The position numbers and the translations under genes are program-made. From contig NZ_AKWX02000023.1 of the NCBI RefSeq assembly GCF_000306115.2, forward strand, positions 372,001 through 436,000: a stretch of 64,000 bases of DNA, given 5' to 3'. Of this stretch, positions 57,886 through 64,000 are shown piece after piece; position 1 is the first letter of the stretch; every line of letters begins with the position of its first letter. A model generated the notes under the pieces. It was not told where the DNA came from. It searched no databases and saw only the letters and a list, made by a program, of their open reading frames with translations. The DNA is from Leptospira wolffii serovar Khorat str. Khorat-H2. Lineage in GTDB: Bacteria; Spirochaetota; Leptospiria; Leptospirales; Leptospiraceae.

Positions 57886-58769
57886 ACTGCCTTTTGGAGC
57901 TTTCTCGCTCTTTTTACGTGAGGAACTTCCTCGTCCAGCCAATAGGCCCGATCCTTTTCCACCACTAGGATCTCTTCGAACTTGTATCCCGTCTTGCCTC
58001 GTCCTAAATGGGGTTCCACTGCCCAGAGTCCTATCTTTTCTCCTTCGTGATCCGAAGTGAGAAGTTCCGGTAGTATCTTATGCGTCAGGAATTCGTAGGA
58101 ACCCTGTAGGCTAAACCAACTCGCAAAACTTACGGGTAAAATCGGTAACGAGAACTTAGGAAGGCGAACCTTGTATACCCTGTGACCTAAAACGGCGAAA
58201 GGATACAGTGCGTGAATATTATCGAACCCATCGGCCTTAACGTCCCTATCTATCTTTCTCCAAATTTCTCCCGCACTTAAGGAGGAGGCGAAGTATTTGG
58301 GAATTTCTTCCCTAAGTTTGAGAAGATATTCCATACCATGATCCAATTCCCGATTGGGAGCTAAGGAAGAAGAATAACCTATATCTCCGATATAACCGTC
58401 CACAACGGGAGAAACGTCGAGAATGTAGGATTCGTCGGCTCTTAATCTTTTTTTGCCGGGATGGAATTGGGTGAATCTTTTATAACCGTCGAATCTGGCG
58501 TGTTCTCCGAACCAGGCAAAAGGACGATGTAGGAAGATTTTAACTCCGTGATCTCTTAGGAATTCATTCATTCGCTTTGCGGTTCGAATTTCCGTCCAAC
58601 CTTCCCGCATTTCTTTTTCGATCTCCGTAACGCATTCGTATGCGAGTCTTTGGGCCTTTAGGAATCCCGCCTTCTCTTCTTCGTTAGGAATCTTTATGGA
58701 TTCGGATCGCGCTCTGGATAATTTTGAGGAAAGTTTGGATAAGAATCCTCTATCTGTAGGTAACGGCAT
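57882..58769 (-). CDS. M24 metallopeptidase-family protein
   Basis: 295 residues. The pita-bread fold metal ligands appear in order: Asp118 or Asp124 with Asp129 in ILDVSPVVDGYIGDIG, His196 in LGHRVYKV, Glu252 in AVEPHLG and Glu265/266 in KFEEILVVE. No signal peptide. Members are aminopeptidases or Xaa-Pro-type enzymes, though some have lost activity. It is translated just before the overlapping SMP-30-like lipoprotein gene, suggesting a shared pathway. Confidence 0.88.
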   Translation of the reverse strand: MPLPTDRGFLSKLSSKLSRARSESIKIPNEEEKAGFLKAQRLAYECVTEIEKEMREGWTEIRTAKRMNEFLRDHGVKIFLHRPFAWFGEHARFDGYKRFTQFHPGKKRLRADESYILDVSPVVDGYIGDIGYSSSLAPNRELDHGMEYLLKLREEIPKYFASSLSAGEIWRKIDRDVKADGFDNIHALYPFAVLGHRVYKVRLPKFSLPILPVSFASWFSLQGSYEFLTHKILPELLTSDHEGEKIGLWAVEPHLGRGKTGYKFEEILVVEKDRAYWLDEEVPHVKRARKLQKAV

Positions 58770-58848
58770 ATTCTTCTCTCTCGATCTAAAGAAGGATAGC
58801 AGTAAGGCTTGCGGTTCGCTTGAACGATTCCGGTGTAGGATGAATTTT

Positions 58849-59646
58849 TTAAAAAATGCGATCTCCCGATTCGCAGAATCTGACTTCGATGGATTTCAGA
58901 TGCCCGAAAAATGAGGAGGGAACAAACCCGAAATTCTCCTTAAAGGTCCGAGTGAAATGGGCGGAATCCGCAAAACCCGCCGCGTGCGCCGCCTCTGTCA
59001 GACTGATTCCTTCCGTGAGAAGCCTACAGGCTTCCCAGGTTCTCACCCAAAGAAGGTACCTTCGCAGAGGGATTCCCAAATTTTCCTTAAATAGACGGAT
59101 CAACCTGTCTTCCGAGATAGAAAAGTCCTTACCGATCTCTTTCATGCGGATGCTATCCGGGAGCTCGGTACGGATCTTTCGAGCGATTTTTAGGATCCTT
59201 TCATCGACGGTTTTTTTCAGTTTTTCGAACGGAAATACACAACGTAGCATTTCCATCTGGAGATCCCAGGCGTCGGAGTAATTTATATTTCCATAATATA
59301 GATCCCATAACTTTTCCATCAGAGGCAAGAAGGGGGCGATATCTAAGCGTCTGACTTCTCCCGATTTTCCGAAATCGGAAATGGATCCGTATTCGTGGGT
59401 TTCGGGATCGATCAATAATACCACCATCTTAATACCGGGAGATATCGTCCTATGATAAGTGTTGGGCCCGACCAGGGCGACCCTATATTCTTCTTTGCTC
59501 TTTTCCGTTTCTATACATATGGTTTTTTCCAAAGAAATGGCCAATGACGCCGCATAGTGCTCATGGAAATCGGTCTGCATCGCGTCGGTAGCGAAGATTA
59601 CGCGAGTATTCCATAAATATAGTATTCCTTTAGGATCCGGACGCAT
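58849..59646 (-). CDS. AraC family transcriptional regulator
   Basis: 265 residues. The N-terminal part (about 1-150) is cupin-like with FHEHYAASLAISLEKTI. The C-terminal AraC DNA-binding domain has two helix-turn-helix units: MKEIGKDFSISEDRLIRLFKE (split) and SLTEAAHAAGFADSAHFTRT followed by FGFVPSSFF. It lies 79 nt upstream of the M24 gene on the same strand, so it might control that operon. Its ligand is unknown. Confidence 0.92.
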   Translation of the reverse strand: MRPDPKGILYLWNTRVIFATDAMQTDFHEHYAASLAISLEKTICIETEKSKEEYRVALVGPNTYHRTISPGIKMVVLLIDPETHEYGSISDFGKSGEVRRLDIAPFLPLMEKLWDLYYGNINYSDAWDLQMEMLRCVFPFEKLKKTVDERILKIARKIRTELPDSIRMKEIGKDFSISEDRLIRLFKENLGIPLRRYLLWVRTWEACRLLTEGISLTEAAHAAGFADSAHFTRTFKENFGFVPSSFFGHLKSIEVRFCESGDRIF

Positions 59647-59712
59647 CGCTCAAAATCGAAGAAATCAGATTCTTACGAACTGAGCGAGCGTTTCAAGGAG
59701 AAAAGTTCAGTT

Positions 59713-61707
59713 TCAGACTTTGAATTTTTCGGTGATGGATCTGAGAGTCTCCGCCGTTGTAGCAAGATTTTGTGCGGAAGAGGACATCTCTTCCGAGCCC
59801 GAAGCGGTGTTGAGAGTGTGCTCGTTGATCTGAGTGATGACTGCGGCGATTTCTCGGACCGCGCGTTTTTGCTCGTCCGTGGATAATTTGACCGCTTCCG
59901 CATCCGAGCCCATTTTTTCCGCTCCCTGGTCCACTTCTCTTTTTAAGGATTCTTGGGTTTCCGTGATGGAGTATAATTGGTTCATGGCCTCCGCAACGGA
60001 ATCGATGTTTTGCATGATACCATGGATGATTTCTGCGGAAGAACGAATGGCATTCGCACCCGAATCCAGTTCCCGGTTATTGTTCGTAATCATGCTGCCT
60101 ATGGAGTTGATGGAGGAGGCAGTCTTTTCCGCCAATTTGGAGATCTCGTCCGCGACTACCGCGAATCCTCTTCCCGCTTCTCCGGCGCGAGCAGCCTCTA
60201 TCGCCGCGTTTAACGCAAGCAACTGGGTTTGGTCGGAGATCTCGTTGATGATACTGATGATAGCGGTCATCTCGCCGGAAGAATGTAGTATGTTTTCGAT
60301 CATCTTACTCATCCCTTGGATGGATTCCTCTCCCTTCTTGGCCTGATTGGAGATTGATTTCGTAAGATTCAGGGTACTTTCGATTTGCACTCCGATCCTA
60401 CGTACGCTTTCTGACAGTTCCTTGATCTTGGAGTGGAATTCCATAATATTCCCATATTGTCTCTCGGTAGCGACGGCGATATTTTCCATACCTGCCGACA
60501 TTTCTTCCACGGTGGCGGACATCTGCTCCGAAGACGCTGCGGTGGATTGAGCTCCCGTGGCGAAATTTTGGGAGGAGGAAGTCAGCTCTTCGGAAGCGGA
60601 AGCAAGTTCGAACGCTATCCTTTGTATATCTTTAAGAGATCCTCTTAGGCTTTCTATGAAGGAATTCATATCCCGACCCATTTGGCCGATTTCGTCCTGG
60701 TAAACGATCTCTATATCCGAAGTCAGGTCCCCCGTCGCCATCGATCGGAAGATCATGCTCGCTTTTTCCAAAGGATTCAATCTTTTATTTAGAAGAATGT
60801 AAAGTAGTCCCACGGAAAGGACGGCGATTGCCAAGGCCGAGAGTCCTATGAAGAGCAAAAGTTCGAGTATGATATAGTTGATTTCGCCTTTTGGTTGTAC
60901 CGCGATGATCATCATCCCCCATTTATCCAGATCGTAGGTGGTGGCGATATGATCCTCGTTTTGGTAATTGAACTCCAGATCCTCTCCCGTTTTCAGGGCC
61001 AACATTTTAGCTCCGGCCTCGTCTTTTGCCAGATCGTATTTTAGGATCAGCTCCTTGTCCTTAGTCGCGATGAGGAGTCCCGCCTTTGTAGTGACTACGA
61101 CGTAACCGGCTTGACCGATCTTTATTTTTTGGATTACTTTTTCGGTTAAATCCGTCAAAGAGAGCGCGATCCCCGAGTTTCCTATCAATCTTTCGCCGTC
61201 GTAAACGGGAAAGGTGATGGTGACTATCGGCTTATTGGTCAAGGGATTCAGGATGGGTTTTCCGATAAAATATCTCTTTTCTTTTCCGGCTTTTAACTCT
61301 TCGGGGTCCATCTCTTCGTTCTTCAATTTATAACCGATGGCGTTTCCGTCCGCGTCCGCTATGACGGTCGGGTCCTGGCCGTAGGTATGAGCGTATACAT
61401 TATCATAAACACCATATAGGTCTTTTAATTCCTTATAATATTCCTTCGCGATAGGACTGCTTGTCTTGACGGAAGCGATCGTGCGCGGATCTTTTGCTGC
61501 CATACGAATTACGTTGACATGCGTGGTAAAGAAATCGTCTATCTCCTGTCCAACGACTCCGACGGTCCCATGCATTTGGGCTATATACGTTTCCGTAATT
61601 TTCTTTTGCCCTATATAATAGGCCAACCCGGAGATGAAACAAGTCAGAGCGATCAGGATACCTGCTCCGGCGAGTAAAAGAATGAATTTTAGGCTGTTTC
61701 TTTGCAT
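59713..61707 (-). CDS. Methyl-accepting chemotaxis protein with Cache sensor
   Basis: 664 residues. TM1 (about residues 8-30) and TM2 (about 280-305) flank an extracytoplasmic dCache-type sensor ([17 protein letters not shown], and [20 protein letters not shown]). A HAMP domain follows (about 305-360, containing [20 protein letters not shown]), then the signalling domain with its hairpin tip [19 protein letters not shown] (about 493-512) and [16 protein letters not shown]. The ligand is unknown. ATG 61707 has AAGAGA upstream. No che genes are nearby. Confidence 0.95.
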   Translation of the reverse strand: MQRNSLKFILLLAGAGILIALTCFISGLAYYIGQKKITETYIAQMHGTVGVVGQEIDDFFTTHVNVIRMAAKDPRTIASVKTSSPIAKEYYKELKDLYGVYDNVYAHTYGQDPTVIADADGNAIGYKLKNEEMDPEELKAGKEKRYFIGKPILNPLTNKPIVTITFPVYDGERLIGNSGIALSLTDLTEKVIQKIKIGQAGYVVVTTKAGLLIATKDKELILKYDLAKDEAGAKMLALKTGEDLEFNYQNEDHIATTYDLDKWGMMIIAVQPKGEINYIILELLLFIGLSALAIAVLSVGLLYILLNKRLNPLEKASMIFRSMATGDLTSDIEIVYQDEIGQMGRDMNSFIESLRGSLKDIQRIAFELASASEELTSSSQNFATGAQSTAASSEQMSATVEEMSAGMENIAVATERQYGNIMEFHSKIKELSESVRRIGVQIESTLNLTKSISNQAKKGEESIQGMSKMIENILHSSGEMTAIISIINEISDQTQLLALNAAIEAARAGEAGRGFAVVADEISKLAEKTASSINSIGSMITNNNRELDSGANAIRSSAEIIHGIMQNIDSVAEAMNQLYSITETQESLKREVDQGAEKMGSDAEAVKLSTDEQKRAVREIAAVITQINEHTLNTASGSEEMSSSAQNLATTAETLRSITEKFKV

Positions 61708-62141
61708 GAGTCTCTTTGTGTTAGGGAACTTGTTGTATAGGACGAAGATATCCCGATCTTAGATATCGAAGAAGCGATTCTTAAGAGAATCTAAGGTCGG
61801 AAATCGGAGAATCTTCCGATACCGATAGATATCATTTTGCAACGCTTGCTTGAGGCAACTAAATTGTCCGATCGCGTCGGGGAGAATTTTTCTCGATAAC
61901 TAATGCTTTTAGCCTATGCGTGAGTGTTGTTTATGCATTGCGTACGTTCGATTTAGTATCGATACGTTTTATTCGGGAAAAGAGACTCACTGCGAACGGA
62001 TCTGGATTTATCCACAGCGAGCCAAGGACAGAGGAAAATATTCGGACGTCCTATTATTCCATTAGTGATTTACGAAATTCGAATGAAAATATTCGCTTTC
62101 AGGATCGTCGTATCTTCCGATTTCGGAATTCGACCCGAGCC
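61708..62141. other. 434-bp gene-free region upstream of the chemotaxis receptor
   Basis: Holds the receptor's promoter region. Contains an imperfect palindrome GATTCTTAAGAGAATC near 61783 and one TTATCCACA (62008-62016) that matches a DnaA box but stands alone. The plus frame 61920-62198 overlaps the small minus-strand gene and looks non-coding. Confidence 0.5.
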
Positions 62142-62396
62142 TTAAGAAGCCGAGGTTATCATCATGGGATGGATTTGCAGTATTTCCCCATCGGATAGTC
62201 TGAGGATAACTTTCATTGCCCCAGAATCGAAGTGAATTAGTTCCACACCGGAGAGAGTGACTTCTTCTCGCCAGAATGCCAGTCTTTCCCGATCGAACCC
62301 TTCTATCGGGGAACGAAACTTTACGTTAACGGATTTTCCGAGATATGCCGACAAATCGTGCATACTTAGTAGATTATTTTTATCGAAATTTTTCAT
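62142..62396 (-). CDS. Small protein of unknown function
   Basis: 84 residues. The composition is protein-like: an N-terminal polar part, MHDLSAYLGKSVNVKF, a central ERLAFWREEVTLSGVELIHFDSGAMKVILRLSDGEI (split) and a hydrophobic end. No signal peptide, membrane segment or recognisable domain. The start at 62396 is assumed; MHDLSAYLG could be the start instead. It is oriented away from the outer-membrane protein gene. Confidence 0.6.
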   Translation of the reverse strand: MKNFDKNNLLSMHDLSAYLGKSVNVKFRSPIEGFDRERLAFWREEVTLSGVELIHFDSGAMKVILRLSDGEILQIHPMMITSAS

Positions 62397-62528
62397 TCTT
62401 TGAATTTATCACGAAACAAAATATCGGAAAAAATGAGATCCGGTCCGGTTGCAGGGTGGGGACTGCTGCCATATTCCATTCTTGGAAGGAGAGGAGATTC
62501 GCACAGGAGTCCTTCTCCGCACGGATCG

Positions 62529-62563
62529 ACTCCCTGATATTCCTCAAAGGGAGTTGGAACTCC
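62529..62563 (+). promoter_or_regulatory. Two mutually exclusive hairpins in the OMP leader region
   Basis: ACTCCC (62529-62534) can pair with GGGAGT (62549-62554), while GGAGTT (62550-62555) can pair with AACTCC (62558-62563). The two structures share 62550-62554, so they cannot form together. They lie about 80-115 nt before the OMP start; a switching role is speculative. Confidence 0.3.
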
Positions 62564-62611
62564 AAAGTAGGATTTTATTCTTGTTTCTTCTTCTCTTCTT
62601 TTTAGTCTGCA

Positions 62612-62626
62612 ATTATTGATAATGAT
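62612..62626. promoter_or_regulatory. Fur/PerR-like box before the OMP gene
   Basis: ATTAT-TG-ATAAT (62612-62623) is a 5+2+5 palindrome and is followed by GAT, giving GATAATGAT (62618-62626), half of a typical Fur box. It lies about 20 nt before the OMP start. Iron or peroxide control is inference. Confidence 0.35.
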
Positions 62627-62644
62627 TCGCAGGATCATAAATTT

Positions 62645-64000
62645 ATGCTTAAATCCTCTATCCGTTTACTTATACTAGCACCCTTACTTATTCTCGTAGA
62701 ACCTATAAAAGCTTTCCAGGGAATCCTACAGCCTGCCTTCGGAGCTAGGCAGGCCGGAATGGGGGGAGCTTTCCAGGCGGTAGGCGGTTCCGTGATGGAT
62801 CTGGAATCGAATCCTTCACATCTTGGCAGATTGAAGAATGCAAAGTGGGAACTAGGAGCTGGATTTCATTCTCCTCGGATAGAATACAAGGACAGATATA
62901 TTAGCGGGGATCCGAACGAGGCTTATGAGAATAGCTTGGTGGAAAGTCCTAAGGCCATTCTTCCTTATCTTGGATATATAACTCCTTTGAACGATAAGGT
63001 AGGAATCGGATTCGCATTGTATTCTCAAGGAGGAGGAGGCGGGATGTTCTCCAATATAAGAAGGCTTTCTCCTAACGGTAAGACCTTGGATGAAACTCTG
63101 GGCACGGATCTTCCTTATATCGGAAACGAGAGAAGAATTTTAGAGAATCTGGTTTATAAATTCATAACAGTTAAATTCACATCCGGAGTTGGAATGAAAT
63201 TCGGAAATCTATCCTTAGGTGCGGGATTGGATATAGTTTACGCTTTTATGGAAATGCAAAAAACTTATCGCGATCCGACCGGTTCTTTGGAATTGCCGGG
63301 AAGTCTTAGATACAATAGCGATCCATCCTATTCTTACGGAGGGAAATTGGGGATGTCCTACGATTTGTCCGATACGGTTCGCATCGCTTATTCTTATACT
63401 ACCAGAAACTTATTGCCCTTAGACGGTAGCATGCGGGTTCTCGAGTCCGACGGGACTACGCAAGCATCCAGGGTTTCCAGAAATATGGTCTGGCCTGACA
63501 AACATATTATGGGGATTTCCTATAGAAAGGAGTCCTGGATTCTGGATTTCGACATTAAATTCATTCCTTGGTCCCAGAGTTTTCGAAGTAGCAAATTCGT
63601 TTTGGACCATTCTTCCGTTACGACTCCTTTCGGGACGGATTCTAACGTCATGCAGATGAATTTCCATTGGAAAGACCAATGGGTATTCTCTCTCGGTGGG
63701 GAATACAAATGGAACGAAAACTTTCGAACGAGGATGGGGTATAGTTACGGAAAGACTCCGACGGGAGAAAGAGGGGTCAGTCCCATGTTGGGAACGACTA
63801 CGGAGCACCATCTGGCGGCCGGTTTCGGTTGGTATATGAAAGAATACGCGTTTCATTTTGCGGTCGAATACGGTTTTCCTAAATCGGTTTCCGGGGCCAA
63901 AAATTCGGACTGGACTCTGGCTCATTCCGTATTTCCAAACTCCGACGTGGAAGTTCAGAGATTCGATCACAGCAAAAGCATGTCGATAGTGAGCTTGTAT
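62645..64000 (+). CDS. FadL/OMPP1-type outer-membrane protein, C-terminal part missing
   Basis: 452 codons to the window edge with no stop, so it is incomplete. A signal peptide (LLILAPLLILVEPIKAFQ) precedes GARQAGMGGAFQAVGGSVMD, the FadL-family N-terminal hatch-like motif including a 'NPS' (ESNPSHLGRL). Afterwards come alternating aromatic and glycine-rich beta strands (WILDFDIKFIPWSQSF, MGYSYGKTPTGERG). The family forms outer-membrane barrels for hydrophobic molecules such as long-chain fatty acids or aromatics. The substrate is unknown. ATG 62645 lies just past a Fur-like box. Confidence 0.9.
   Translation, partial: MLKSSIRLLILAPLLILVEPIKAFQGILQPAFGARQAGMGGAFQAVGGSVMDLESNPSHLGRLKNAKWELGAGFHSPRIEYKDRYISGDPNEAYENSLVESPKAILPYLGYITPLNDKVGIGFALYSQGGGGGMFSNIRRLSPNGKTLDETLGTDLPYIGNERRILENLVYKFITVKFTSGVGMKFGNLSLGAGLDIVYAFMEMQKTYRDPTGSLELPGSLRYNSDPSYSYGGKLGMSYDLSDTVRIAYSYTTRNLLPLDGSMRVLESDGTTQASRVSRNMVWPDKHIMGISYRKESWILDFDIKFIPWSQSFRSSKFVLDHSSVTTPFGTDSNVMQMNFHWKDQWVFSLGGEYKWNENFRTRMGYSYGKTPTGERGVSPMLGTTTEHHLAAGFGWYMKEYAFHFAVEYGFPKSVSGAKNSDWTLAHSVFPNSDVEVQRFDHSKSMSIVSLY

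Noticed and set aside
62008..62016. TTATCCACA, a perfect DnaA box
   Set aside because: Only one copy; no cluster, no A/T-rich unwinding region and no dnaA or dnaN nearby, so it is not an origin.
61920..62198. 92-codon plus-strand ORF
   Set aside because: Overlaps the small minus-strand gene, is Arg/Ser-rich and has no ribosome site.

Overview
The window looks like chromosomal DNA from a Leptospira species. It carries several Leptospira-type families (two DUF1554 lipoproteins, many short lipoproteins with loose spirochaetal lipoboxes, a leucine-rich-repeat lipoprotein, SseB-like and WG-repeat proteins) beside ordinary housekeeping genes. By eye the base composition is fairly balanced, richer in G+C than the L. 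interrogans group, which would fit the 'intermediate' (P2) clade; this placement is inference. TTG and GTG starts and 1-4 nt overlaps between genes are common. I found no tRNA, rRNA, CRISPR array, insertion sequence or prophage.

Layout. 1-7.3 kb (minus strand): ileS (cut by the window edge), an LRR lipoprotein and purL in one tightly packed unit, then a small coiled-coil membrane protein, a flavin reductase and an amidase. 7.5-10.4 kb (plus): a secreted ankyrin protein and an apparently solitary TaqI-like adenine DNA methyltransferase. 10.4-11.4 kb (minus): marR and a MaoC-type hydratase. 11.4-12 kb: a gene-poor divergent region with two identical 16-bp palindromes. 12-24 kb (plus): a respiratory complex I operon, nuoABCDEF-H-JKLMN, without nuoG or nuoI, followed 3 nt later by an SseB-like gene.

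24-38 kb: mixed accessory genes, including a lipoprotein, a MAPEG protein (minus), a six-PAS hybrid histidine kinase, a Cys-rich anchored protein followed by two paralogous membrane proteins, a DUF418 protein (minus), a small lipoprotein, an OPA-type MFS carrier and thiL (minus), a YceI protein, and two tandem DUF1554 lipoproteins (minus). 38-45 kb (plus): a secreted DUF5683-like protein, rplM-rpsI with a terminator, alaS overlapping a YajQ-family gene, a WG-repeat lipoprotein and a DsbD-N-like secreted protein. 45-46.4 kb (minus): two related lipoproteins.

46.4-53.3 kb (plus): a compact four-gene unit (catalytic M16 protease, M16 partner without the zinc motif, RNase Z-like metallo-hydrolase, SAM methyltransferase), then a secreted coiled-coil protein and an Amidase_3 cell-wall hydrolase. 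53.3-62.4 kb (minus): SDR dehydrogenase, patatin, fatty acid hydroxylase, SMP-30-like lipoprotein overlapping an M24 protein, AraC regulator, methyl-accepting chemotaxis protein and a small unknown protein. From 62.6 kb to the edge (plus): a FadL/OMPP1-type outer-membrane protein, cut by the window end.

The strongest leads are the complex I operon missing two electron-relay subunits, the paired palindromes between the maoC-marR unit and the nuo operon, the four-gene M16/hydrolase/methyltransferase unit, and the methyltransferase with a structured leader. All functional proposals about these are inference.
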